A stretch of DNA of 64,000 nt from an uncultured Oscillospiraceae bacterium (GTDB lineage: Bacteria; Bacillota; Clostridia; Oscillospirales; Acutalibacteraceae), in the NCBI GenBank assembly GCA_905192745.1, contig CAJJLZ010000006.1:32521-96520 (forward strand). The letters are read 5' to 3'. The notes beneath the pieces are model-generated. The model was given only the letters and a program-made list of their open reading frames with translations. It did not search any database and was not told where the DNA came from. Shown piece after piece: positions 16,042 through 24,607 of this stretch. Each line of letters starts with the position of its first letter. Within the stretch, counting starts at the first letter, position 1. A program made the position numbers and the translations under genes.

Positions 16042-18531
16042 TCAGAATCCCGCGCGGCTTTCGATCGTGAGCCGGTTCAGAGAAACCGCCCATACCGGAC
16101 AGCCTTCCGGAAAGGGAAGAAGCTCAATTTTCAGATACCGCATCCCCTCAGCGGCCGCTTTATCCGGCGTAAGCGAAAAGGCGTTCCAGTACATGGCAGG
16201 GGGACAGGGGGTGGGGATGGAGCAAGAGGTCGCCGCTTCTGTCCAATGGATACGGTCGGGGGACAGCCGGATACGGACGTCCCGGACAGGATCACCGAAT
16301 CCGCTGGCTGTAAGAAGATCCAGTTGGAAAGAGGTGATTTCTCCCTCTGCCTGATATATCAGATACTGAAGCGCATTGTTTCCCCGTTTGTTATACAGGT
16401 TTTTGCCGGTTTCACGGTTCTTTTCATATTGCCAGCCCTCCGAAAGGGCGACGGTCCGTGAGAAGCCGGGGTTCATATCGTCAACCAGCAGGGAAACGCT
16501 GTTGCTGTACCTGTTTCGGATTTCATGGAGCAGGGCGGCGCTTTCCGTCAGAAAAGCGTCCGCGCTCTCCCTCGTCAGTGCCGCCTTATCGTCCCATTCC
16601 CGCGCCGTCCGGGCGGCTTTTGTCAGTGAAAGACGCAGTCTGTCTGTTCCGGAATCCGCCGCGGGAAGAGCATCAAGCAGAGACTCGATTTGTATCCGGC
16701 GCCGGCCAACTTCACGATATAGGGAAGCCTGCTGAAAGTGGGTATACGCCCGCTTTGTTTCCTCCTCCTCCAAGGCGGCGCTGAAGATCCGCACCAACGC
16801 GAGCTCTCCGCGAAAAGACGGCCCGATTGAAAAAGCCGGAGAGGGTACAAAAGCGGGCGGTTCGGGTAAGGATACGGTCCACGCCGGGTTCCCGTTTGTC
16901 CATACCTGAAGCTGTCCGTTTTGGAACGACGCCATCATATGGTGTCGATTTTGCAGCTCTGCGGAAAGAGGTATACCTTTACACAAATTCCCGACGATAA
17001 GAAAAACGTCGCCGTTTTTATCCGTCCGTATGGCGATGTCCCCACAGGTGAAAAGCGTCCCTCCGTCGCCGCGTTCCATGGAAAAGGCGATCTCCAGCGT
17101 GAAGGAGGTGGAGGGTTTGAAGGGAGACGACGGAAACGAAGCGGCGGAAAGGTAGGTTACGGTGCTGCGCCCGTCCAGAAGCAGAACGCGCTCATTCTCC
17201 TTTTTCCCGAAACGGGGATTCCCGGACAGACGGCAGGACAGGCGGCTGGGTGACCGGTCGCTGATACCGGCGGCATAATCGCAGTCCAGAATATCCGCCC
17301 GAGACAGAGAACGGCGGGACGGGGTGTCCGGCATTGCCAGCAGGGCGGTCAGGAGTTCGCTTGTTTTACCGAAGGATTCCACAGCGACAATCTCTACGCG
17401 AAATATTGTGTCAGGGACCAGAGAGGATATCCGCACGGTCTGGGTTTTCGCCATGTTCGAAAGGCCAAGATAAAAATCGGAACAGAAATGCCGGCGGAAA
17501 AAGAGCGTTCCGGTTTCCTGATTCCGAACAGTAACAATGTATCCGTGGGTATAATCGTCGTGGACAGCGGAGGGAAACGAAATCAGACAGGAGTCCGGCG
17601 TTTCCTCGTGAATGCGGATGGTTGCTCCCACGGGAAAAACCGGAGGACGGCGATTTTCCCCTTTTGATTTAGTGTAAAGGAAACCAGCTTTACTCAAAGG
17701 CAGGGGGAGAACCCAGTCCTCTTTAATCTTTTCGATGGGATTGACCCTGAGTCTCTCGAACCGGACTTCCTCCGGCCGGACGATTGCCAGCAGGGCTTCC
17801 GGCGTATGGAAGGCGTCGTCAGGCACGCCGGTTTCCACTACGGTGTAATAGAGGGAGGGGAGCCCAACGGCGGTGTAGTTTTTTTGAAAAATGGAACGCT
17901 CACAGGCCAGGGGATAATGAGAGTGACCGGTGAAGAGGATTACCTGCGGATAGCCGGAAAGCAAGGAATCCAGCGCCGGATTGCCCCACAGATCGCTTCC
18001 ATATATGGTGTCCCGAACCGGCTGATGAACCGCGACAAAGATCGGCCGGTCCGGGGCGTCCGCTTTTGCCGACTCTAATTGTTCCCGCAGCCATTCGATG
18101 GAACGCTCGGTAAAGGTTCCGTTCAGCTCGCCGCCTTCACCGCTCAGTCCGATAAAATGGCAGCCCCCGATGACGGTATGCGGATCCGGGTCAACGCCCA
18201 GCGATTCGGAAAACCGTCTCTGCACGCCGCTCACATCCAGCGGTTCATGGTTCATCGCCCGGTAATCGTGGTTCCCCATGACCAGAATCTTTACAGGAGC
18301 TTCCATGGGGTTGGGATAAACGGAGGAAAAGATGCGGTTGAACCGTTCGTAAGAGGCCAGTCCTCCTTCGTCGGCGATGTCTCCGCAAACGATCAGCGCC
18401 TTAATATCCTGTTCCCGATAATATCGCAGCACTTGTCCCAGAGGGCGCTCCGTCCCGTTCTTTCCGTCGTTTGTCAGATGAATGTCGGCAATCACACCAA
18501 AGGTGAACGATGATTCTTTGTCGTGCTGCAT
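16042..18531 (-). CDS. Large calcineurin-like metallophosphoesterase with LamG-like and discoidin-like regions
   Basis: About 829 residues. The N-terminal 270 residues are a metallophosphatase: GVIADIHL, CGDIADEGG, MGNHDYR, VAVHQPV and FTGHSHYP supply the two-metal site. A middle beta-rich part (about 290-400) resembles FnIII. Residues about 455-625 look like a LamG/concanavalin fold (the TVTYLSAASFPSSPF region). A helical region follows, and the C-terminus resembles an F5/8 type C (discoidin) domain. These are usually surface modules, yet no signal peptide precedes the catalytic domain. ATG 18531 follows GGAGGAG at eight bases. Substrate unknown. Confidence 0.75.
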   Translation of the reverse strand: MQHDKESSFTFGVIADIHLTNDGKNGTERPLGQVLRYYREQDIKALIVCGDIADEGGLASYERFNRIFSSVYPNPMEAPVKILVMGNHDYRAMNHEPLDVSGVQRRFSESLGVDPDPHTVIGGCHFIGLSGEGGELNGTFTERSIEWLREQLESAKADAPDRPIFVAVHQPVRDTIYGSDLWGNPALDSLLSGYPQVILFTGHSHYPLACERSIFQKNYTAVGLPSLYYTVVETGVPDDAFHTPEALLAIVRPEEVRFERLRVNPIEKIKEDWVLPLPLSKAGFLYTKSKGENRRPPVFPVGATIRIHEETPDSCLISFPSAVHDDYTHGYIVTVRNQETGTLFFRRHFCSDFYLGLSNMAKTQTVRISSLVPDTIFRVEIVAVESFGKTSELLTALLAMPDTPSRRSLSRADILDCDYAAGISDRSPSRLSCRLSGNPRFGKKENERVLLLDGRSTVTYLSAASFPSSPFKPSTSFTLEIAFSMERGDGGTLFTCGDIAIRTDKNGDVFLIVGNLCKGIPLSAELQNRHHMMASFQNGQLQVWTNGNPAWTVSLPEPPAFVPSPAFSIGPSFRGELALVRIFSAALEEEETKRAYTHFQQASLYREVGRRRIQIESLLDALPAADSGTDRLRLSLTKAARTAREWDDKAALTRESADAFLTESAALLHEIRNRYSNSVSLLVDDMNPGFSRTVALSEGWQYEKNRETGKNLYNKRGNNALQYLIYQAEGEITSFQLDLLTASGFGDPVRDVRIRLSPDRIHWTEAATSCSIPTPCPPAMYWNAFSLTPDKAAAEGMRYLKIELLPFPEGCPVWAVSLNRLTIESRAGF

Positions 18532-18577
18532 GAAAACCACTCCTCCATAGGCGGCGCCATCAAATGCTTGATTTTTT

Positions 18578-18617
18578 CTGTTAATCTGTTAATCTGTTAA
18601 TCTGTTAATCTGTTAAT
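18578..18617. repeat. Five perfect tandem copies of CTGTTAAT
   Basis: An uninterrupted 8-base unit repeated five times, 47 bases upstream of the phosphoesterase start. On the minus strand a TATAAT at 18625-18630 sits just upstream, so the repeat would form the first bases of that transcript. Copy number may vary by slippage. Confidence 0.9.
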
Positions 18618-18802
18618 CAATTTTATTATATCGCACAAGGGAGAACTGGGGGAATCGCCGGAACCCCATGACTTGATTATCTATATATTGGATAAAGGCG
18701 GCGAGTACGGGGCGGTGGATGGTGGTTTATATTTTCGAAACAAAGGATAAGAACGAAAATTCACGGAAAGCCATCCGAAAGCCGCTGTTTACGCGGATTA
18801 TG

Positions 18803-18831
18803 TTGAATATGCCGCGAAAAAATGGTATACT
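18803..18831 (+). promoter_or_regulatory. Sigma-A promoter of the recJ operon
   Basis: TTGAAT, 17 bases, TATACT, about 125 bases before recJ. Confidence 0.6.
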
Positions 18832-18957
18832 ATGCTAACCTGTTCTTTGGGTACGGCCGCTGTGTCTCCTGACGCGGCCGCCGTGTCTCATTGACGGAAA
18901 CGCCGAAGATTCCTGTTCGGCGGAACATCCGGGGAGGGGCCGAGGGAGGAAACCGAC

Positions 18958-21024
18958 ATGAGTATCCGACGATGGATTGTATCGCCGCTGGACAAAGAGG
19001 CGGCGGCCCAATTGGCGGAGGACTGCGAAATCAATCCGTTTCTGGCGCTGCTTCTGGTGACGCGCGGGATTACCGATCCGGAAACGGCGTCGGAATTTCT
19101 GCTCGGCGGCGAAATCGCGGACGATCCCTTCGGGTTTGCCGATATGGATCTGGCGGTGGAACGGATACAGCGGGCGCTGGATAACCATGAACAGATGGCT
19201 GTCTACGGCGATTACGACGCCGACGGCGTGACCTCGACGGTTCTGTTGTATACCTATCTCCGGGAAAAGGAAGCGGATGTAACCTATTATCTGCCCGACC
19301 GGGAAAAGGAAGGATACGGTTTACATAAGGAAAGCATTGACCTCCTGCATCAGCAGGGCGTAAAGCTGATTATCACGGTGGATAACGGAATCGCCGCCGT
19401 CGGGGAAATCGCTTACGCCGCGTCGCTTGGCGTCGATGTGGTGGTGACCGACCATCATCAGCCGCAGGAAACGCTCCCTGCGGCGGTCGCTGTGGTGGAT
19501 CCGCACCGGGCCGACTGCGGCAGTGAATTCAAGGATTATGCCGGGGTGGGCGTCGCTTTTAAACTGGTCTGTGCGCTGGAGGGCGACGCGGAACCGGTCA
19601 TGGCCCGTTTTGGGGATTTGGTAGCCATCGGCACGCTGGGGGACGTGATGCCTTTAACGGGGGAAAACCGGGCGCTGGTCCGCGCGGGGCTGCGGGTGCT
19701 GAACGAAGGAAACCGGCCGGGCCTGCGCGCCCTTGCGAGGGCGGCGGGAGCGGAGAACAAGGAACTGTCCTCGGCCAACGTGGTGTTTACATTGGTGCCC
19801 CGGCTGAACGCGGCGGGACGGATGGATTCTCCCGACCGGGCCGCCCGGCTGCTGATGACCGCGCAGGACGACGTGGCCGAAGCTCTGGCGGGGGAAATTC
19901 AGCAGTGCAACGTCCGGCGGCAGGAGACGGAAACGGGAATCCTGACGCAGGTGATCGAGCGTCTGCAGGCTGAACCGCGGCTTCTGGCCGACCGGGTGCT
20001 GGTAATCGATGGAGAAAACTGGCATCCCGGCGTGGTGGGGATTATTGCGGCCCGGATCGTGGAACGCTATGGAAAGCCCTGCATCCTGCTGGCGGTAAAG
20101 GACGGGCAGGCCAAAGGTTCCGGACGGAGCGTAAAGGGCTTTTCCCTGTTTGAAGCGATTGCCGCCTGCGAGGATACCCTTTCGCATTTCGGCGGGCATG
20201 AGCTGGCCGCCGGGGTAGGGCTTTCCGCTGACAATATTCCGGAATTCCGCCGTCGGATCAATGCCTTTGCCGCCGAGCGGTATCCCAATATGCCGGCGCC
20301 GGAACTGCGGCTGGATTTCAAGCTCCGCCCCTCGCAGGTGGATGTGGAAAAGCTGAACCTGCTGAAAGCACTGGAACCGGTGGGCGCGGGCAATTCCGCG
20401 CCGGTGTTCGGGCTGTTTCAGATGAGGCTGGATAATATTACGCCGCTTTCGGGCGGCAAGCACGTCCGCCTTTCGGTCTCCCGGGACGATACGCGGCTGT
20501 CTGTGCTGAAATTCGGGATGTCTTACGATGATTTTCCCTTTGAATGCGGACAGATTCTGAATCTTGCGGTGACGCTGGAACGCAACGAGTTCCGGGGCGT
20601 GGTTACGCCGTCGGTTCTGGCGAAGGAAATCCGTTCCGCCGAGCTGGATCAGGAGGAACGGATTCTTGCCGACCGGCAGTTTGACCGTATCCTGAGGAAA
20701 GAAACGATCTCGCCAGAACAGGCGGCCGTCTGGACGCCGGAACGGACGGAATTGGAGCGGGTTTATCGGTATCTCCGCACGGCAAAGGGGTGGAACGGCG
20801 CATTGGAGCAGTTGAGATATTTTCTGGGAAATCCGCTCATTTCCTATGTGCGGCTCCGGGTTGCGCTGGAGACGCTGCGGCAGGCCGGTCTGATTGGGTT
20901 GACCGATACCGGGGACAGCCTGAAGCTGTCTCTGCTTCCGGTGAGCGGCAAGGTGGATTTAAATGGAACGCCGATTTTGCAGTTTCTGCAAAATCCTCCG
21001 GATCATCGTACGGCGGGGAGGTGA
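18958..21024 (+). CDS. recJ: Single-stranded-DNA-specific exonuclease RecJ
   Basis: This 5'-3' exonuclease acts in recombination and mismatch repair. Seen: motif I VYGDYDADGVTST, IITVDNGI, VVVTDHHQPQ (the DHH catalytic motif), the DHHA1 motif with GSGRSVKG and FGGHELAAG near residues 380-420, and an OB-fold region after residue 460. The 688 residues include a C-terminal extension of about 120 residues with helical DNA-binding character, common in clostridial RecJ. It is the first gene of a five-gene operon. Confidence 0.95.
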   Translation: MSIRRWIVSPLDKEAAAQLAEDCEINPFLALLLVTRGITDPETASEFLLGGEIADDPFGFADMDLAVERIQRALDNHEQMAVYGDYDADGVTSTVLLYTYLREKEADVTYYLPDREKEGYGLHKESIDLLHQQGVKLIITVDNGIAAVGEIAYAASLGVDVVVTDHHQPQETLPAAVAVVDPHRADCGSEFKDYAGVGVAFKLVCALEGDAEPVMARFGDLVAIGTLGDVMPLTGENRALVRAGLRVLNEGNRPGLRALARAAGAENKELSSANVVFTLVPRLNAAGRMDSPDRAARLLMTAQDDVAEALAGEIQQCNVRRQETETGILTQVIERLQAEPRLLADRVLVIDGENWHPGVVGIIAARIVERYGKPCILLAVKDGQAKGSGRSVKGFSLFEAIAACEDTLSHFGGHELAAGVGLSADNIPEFRRRINAFAAERYPNMPAPELRLDFKLRPSQVDVEKLNLLKALEPVGAGNSAPVFGLFQMRLDNITPLSGGKHVRLSVSRDDTRLSVLKFGMSYDDFPFECGQILNLAVTLERNEFRGVVTPSVLAKEIRSAELDQEERILADRQFDRILRKETISPEQAAVWTPERTELERVYRYLRTAKGWNGALEQLRYFLGNPLISYVRLRVALETLRQAGLIGLTDTGDSLKLSLLPVSGKVDLNGTPILQFLQNPPDHRTAGR

Positions 21025-21042
21025 GCGCGGGAAGCGCGGAAA

Positions 21043-23307
21043 ATGGACGAACGAAAAGACTGGGAAAACAGAGAAGAAAATCCGGCGGTCCCCGTTTCAC
21101 AGGAGCCGGTCGTACAATCGAAAATGGAAACGGGGCAGGCGATCGAAGAACTGCGGGAGGTGATCCGGAAAACCGGAAAGCCTTACGATATGGATGTGAT
21201 TGACCGGGCGGTCGATACCGCCTGCCGGGCGCACGCGGGGCAGTTTCGTTCCTCCGGGGAGGAATACGTTATCCACCCGCTGATGGTGGCGAAAATTCTG
21301 GTGGAGCTCGGTATGGATACCGAGACGATCGTGGCCGCGCTTCTTCACGACGTGGTGGAGGATACGCCGCTCGAACTGGCGGATATTACCCGCGGGTTCG
21401 GGACGGAGGTTGCCGCTTTGGTGGACGGCGTGACCAAGCTGCGTAAGCTCCCCTTCTCCTCGAAGGAAGAGCAGCAGGCGGAAAATGTCCGGAAAATGCT
21501 GCTCGCCATGGCGCAGGATATCCGGGTCATCATCATCAAGCTGGCCGACCGCCTGCATAATATGCGGACCATCTGCTTCAAGCCGGAGCAGAAGCGGCGG
21601 GATACGGCCAAGGAAACCATGGATATCTATGCGCCGCTGGCGCACCGCCTTGGTATCCGGGCGGTGAAAGAGGAGCTGGAGGATCTTTCTCTCCGGACGC
21701 TGGATCCGATCGCTTATAAAGAGATCGAGGACGCCCTCGCGCTGCGGGAGGGGGAGCGCAACGCGTTTCTGGAAAGCATCAAGGAACGCCTGACGGAAAA
21801 GCTGAAAAGCATGCAGATCGAATGCTTTGTTTCCGGCCGGATCAAAAGCATTACCGGCATCTACCGCAAAATGTATATGCAGGGAAAATCCTTCGATGAA
21901 ATCTACGATATTTACGCGGTGCGGGTGATCGTGGATACGGTCAACGACTGCTATAATGTGCTGGGAATCGTCCACGATATGTTCCGTCCGCTTCCCAACC
22001 GGTTTAAGGACTATATTTCCACGCCAAAGGCGAATATGTACCAGTCCCTGCACACCACGGTTATCAGCAAGGAAAAGATCCCCTTCGAGGTGCAGATCCG
22101 TACCTGGGAAATGCACTACACCGCGGAATACGGCATCGCCGCCCACTGGAAGTATAAGCTCGGCATCCAGCGCAAGGATAAGCTGGAGGAACGGCTTGCC
22201 TGGGTGCGTCAGTTCATCGAAAATCAGAAGGATGTGGACGATGCAGAGGATATCGTTCGTTCCATCAAGACCGACCTGTCCTCCGACGACGTGTTCGTCT
22301 TTACCCCGAAGGGGGATGTGATTACCCTGCCCGTAGGGGCCACGGTGATCGATTTTGCCTATGCCATTCATTCCGCTGTCGGCAACCGGATGATCGGCGC
22401 CAAGGTGGACGGCCGGATGGTTCCGATCGATTATGTCGTCAAGACCGGCGAAATCGTGGAGGTGCTTACCACCTCCGCGCAGGGGCGCGGCCCCAGCCGC
22501 GACTGGCTGAACATCGTGAAAACCGGCGAGGCGCGCAACAAGATCCGCGCTTGGTTCAAGAAGGAATGCCGGGAGGAAAACGTCGAAACCGGCCGGCAGG
22601 AACTGGAAAAGGAATTTTCCCGTCACTGGATCCGGCTGCCGGACGACGAGATGGCGCGTTTTATCGAAGAAGAGAGCGCCAAGCAGCACTGCGAATCGGT
22701 GGAGGATTTTTATGCCGCCGTCGGGTACGGCGGGATCATTCTCTCCCGCATCATGCCCCGGATCAAAGAGGATTATCTCAAGCTGGTAAAGACGGAGAAC
22801 ATCCAGCCCGAGACGGCGGTGAACGCGCCGAAGAAGCATCATAACAACGGCGGCGTCATCATTGAGGATATGGATAACTGTCTGGTGAAATTTTCCCGCT
22901 GCTGCAACCCGGTGCCGGGGGACGATATCATCGGCTTCATTACCCGCGGATACGGCGTGTCCATCCACAAGCGGGACTGTGTGAACGTTCCGAAGGATAT
23001 CGCGGAGGCCGCCGAGCCGGAGCGCTGGGTTTCGGTCTATTGGGAGGACAGTGTCCGCAATGAATTCAAGGCGACCCTTTCCATTGAGGCGAGAAACCGG
23101 CATGCGCTGCTGGCCGACGTGACGACCCAGCTTGCCTCGATGCATGTGATGATCCACGCCATCAGCGCCCGGGAACCGAAGGATAATTCGGTGACCATGA
23201 ACGTGACGGTGGGGGTTAACAGTCTGGAGCATCTTCAGTCGGTAATTGCCCGCCTGTCCCGTATCGAAGGGGTGGAACGGATCACCCGCTCCGGCCATGG
23301 AGGCTGA
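21043..23307 (+). CDS. relA: Bifunctional (p)ppGpp synthetase/hydrolase
   Basis: This Rel enzyme of the stringent response has 754 residues. Seen: the HD hydrolase site (HPLMVAKIL, ALLHDVVEDT, KLADRLHNMRT), the synthetase domain (ITGIYRKM, YDIYAVRVIVD, YQSLHTTV), the TGS domain (VFVFTPKGDVITLPVGAT), the zinc-finger-like region with RCCNPVPGD, and a C-terminal ACT domain. Both catalytic halves look intact. ATG 21043 has only a distant GAGGTGAG; ATG 21124 would drop 27 unconserved residues. The recJ-rel-dtd order is typical of Clostridia. Confidence 0.95.
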   Translation: MDERKDWENREENPAVPVSQEPVVQSKMETGQAIEELREVIRKTGKPYDMDVIDRAVDTACRAHAGQFRSSGEEYVIHPLMVAKILVELGMDTETIVAALLHDVVEDTPLELADITRGFGTEVAALVDGVTKLRKLPFSSKEEQQAENVRKMLLAMAQDIRVIIIKLADRLHNMRTICFKPEQKRRDTAKETMDIYAPLAHRLGIRAVKEELEDLSLRTLDPIAYKEIEDALALREGERNAFLESIKERLTEKLKSMQIECFVSGRIKSITGIYRKMYMQGKSFDEIYDIYAVRVIVDTVNDCYNVLGIVHDMFRPLPNRFKDYISTPKANMYQSLHTTVISKEKIPFEVQIRTWEMHYTAEYGIAAHWKYKLGIQRKDKLEERLAWVRQFIENQKDVDDAEDIVRSIKTDLSSDDVFVFTPKGDVITLPVGATVIDFAYAIHSAVGNRMIGAKVDGRMVPIDYVVKTGEIVEVLTTSAQGRGPSRDWLNIVKTGEARNKIRAWFKKECREENVETGRQELEKEFSRHWIRLPDDEMARFIEEESAKQHCESVEDFYAAVGYGGIILSRIMPRIKEDYLKLVKTENIQPETAVNAPKKHHNNGGVIIEDMDNCLVKFSRCCNPVPGDDIIGFITRGYGVSIHKRDCVNVPKDIAEAAEPERWVSVYWEDSVRNEFKATLSIEARNRHALLADVTTQLASMHVMIHAISAREPKDNSVTMNVTVGVNSLEHLQSVIARLSRIEGVERITRSGHGG

Positions 23308-23382
23308 GGGGCGGAGCAGGCTTTTCAACGGATGACCGAAAGGAAACCGCCGCTCCGGCGGCAGTGAAAGGATGACGTTCTC

Positions 23383-23847
23383 ATGCGCGCGGTTTTTCAG
23401 CGGGTGCTTTCCGCTTCGGTCGCGGTAGACGGGGAGACTGTCGGCCGGATCGGACAGGGGATTCTGCTTTTTCTCGGGGTGGAAACGGAGGACGGCCCGG
23501 TGCAGGCAAAAAAGCTGGCCGATAAGGTGGCGGGTCTCCGCGTGTTCTGCGATGAGCAGGAGAAGATGAACCGTTCGGTAAGGGATGTCGGGGGAGCGGT
23601 TCTGCTGATTCCCAATTTCACCCTTTATGGAAACTGCCGGCATGGCCGCCGTCCGGAGTTTCTGCGCGCCGCCCGGCCGGAGACCGCGGAACCGCTTTTC
23701 CGCTCCTTTGCGCAGCTTTTGCGGGAGGCCGGGGTAGGTCAGGTGGAAACCGGGGTTTTCGGCGCGGATATGCGGGTGACGGCGGAAAACGACGGCCCGG
23801 TCACGCTGATGCTGGACACAGCGGATTGGGACAGCGGGGCAAAATAG
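23383..23847 (+). CDS. dtd: D-aminoacyl-tRNA deacylase
   Basis: DTD removes D-amino acids wrongly charged to tRNA. Seen: MRAVFQRVLSASVAVDGE at the start, the central FTLYG motif and the cis Gly-Pro motif ENDGPVTLMLDT. The usual SQFTLYAD reads PNFTLYGN here, a change near the active-site loop that may be a lineage variant. 154 residues is normal. ATG 23383 lies about 15 bases after a GAAAGG site. Its stop codon sits in the loop of a strong hairpin. Confidence 0.92.
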   Translation: MRAVFQRVLSASVAVDGETVGRIGQGILLFLGVETEDGPVQAKKLADKVAGLRVFCDEQEKMNRSVRDVGGAVLLIPNFTLYGNCRHGRRPEFLRAARPETAEPLFRSFAQLLREAGVGQVETGVFGADMRVTAENDGPVTLMLDTADWDSGAK

Positions 23848-23863
23848 AATTTGCCCCGCTGTC
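23830..23863 (+). terminator. Hairpin enclosing the dtd stop codon
   Basis: GACAGCGGGGCAAA and its perfect mirror flank a six-base loop that holds the TAG stop. No U run follows, so read-through to the MBL gene is likely; it may act as an RNA-stability or weak attenuator element. Confidence 0.5.
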
Positions 23864-23877
23864 TTGAAAAACTCCTT

Positions 23878-23903
23878 GCGGGCCGAAAGTGTGGCCCGCA
23901 TTT
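23878..23903 (+). terminator. Second hairpin between dtd and the MBL gene
   Basis: GCGGGCC / GGCCCGC with an eight-base loop, followed by ATTTC. The stem is the same as in the terminators at 1810 and 8211, but the U tract is short, so it is probably a partial terminator inside the operon. Confidence 0.5.
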
Positions 23904-23989
23904 CACAGCGGTCTGCCGCAAAACCGGATTTTTTTCCGTGGGAAGAATGAAGAGCAATGAAAAGAGAACCGAGAAAGGAATAGCCGTTT

Positions 23990-24604
23990 ATGGAGATAGC
24001 CATTCTGCCGGTCGGCCCGCTGCAGGCCAACTGTTATATTTTGTCCGACAGCGAAAAAAACGCCGTGGTTGTCGATCCGGGCGGGGACGCGCCCCGTATT
24101 CTGGAAGAGATTCGGAAGCGGTCGCTTCGCGTTCAGTATATTTTTCTGACCCATGTGCATTTCGATCATTTTCTGGCGGCGGCGGAGGTGCGGGAGGCGG
24201 CCGGCGCGCCGCTACTGGTTCCGAAGGAGGACGCGGACGCGCTGGCCGACCCGCGGCGCAGTCTGGTCAATATGCTGCCGGCGGCAGGAACGATTCCGAC
24301 GCCCGACCGTCTGTTGACGGAGGGGGAGCAAATCGGGGAGGGCGAGCTTTCTCTGACCGTGCTCGCCACTCCCGGCCATACGCCGGGCAGCGTCTGCTAC
24401 CGCGGCGACGGAATCCTTCTGACCGGAGATACGCTTTTTGCCGGCGGCGTGGGCCGGACCGATTTCCCCGGCGGGGATGAGACGGCGCTTCGGCGTTCCC
24501 TGCGCCGACTGAGCAATCTGGAAGGAGAATATACGGTTCTGCCCGGACATGGCCCGGAAACCTCGCTGGAAACCGAGCGCAGGACAAACCCGTATATGGG
24601 ATAA
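23990..24604 (+). CDS. MBL-fold metallo-hydrolase (glyoxalase II-like)
   Basis: This 204-residue zinc hydrolase has TDxGG-like VVDPGGDAP, the metal motif THVHFDH, then TPGHTPGSVCY, TGDTLFAGGVGRTDFPGG and LPGHGPETSLETERRTNPY, the full set of YcbL/GloB-like hydrolases. The substrate is probably a thioester such as S-lactoyl-thiol, but this cannot be proven. The ATG follows AAAGGAATAG. It lies three bases upstream of hemZ, a linkage seen in many Clostridia. Confidence 0.9.
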   Translation: MEIAILPVGPLQANCYILSDSEKNAVVVDPGGDAPRILEEIRKRSLRVQYIFLTHVHFDHFLAAAEVREAAGAPLLVPKEDADALADPRRSLVNMLPAAGTIPTPDRLLTEGEQIGEGELSLTVLATPGHTPGSVCYRGDGILLTGDTLFAGGVGRTDFPGGDETALRRSLRRLSNLEGEYTVLPGHGPETSLETERRTNPYMG

Positions 24605-24607
24605 TCG

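Noticed and set aside
18578..18617. CTGTTAAT array as a CRISPR or as a Rex operator
   Set aside because: The 8-base unit has no spacers, and the GTTAA words are direct, not inverted, so neither reading fits.
1810..23903. The three GCGGGCC...GGCCCGC hairpins (1810, 8211, 23878) as a mobile repeat family
   Set aside because: Similarity is limited to the short stem; loops and flanks differ, so they are best read as independently similar terminators.
21097..24030. 977-codon open frame antisense across relA and dtd
   Set aside because: It spans two well-defined genes and their gap on the other strand, has no recognisable domain, and mirrors their codon bias.
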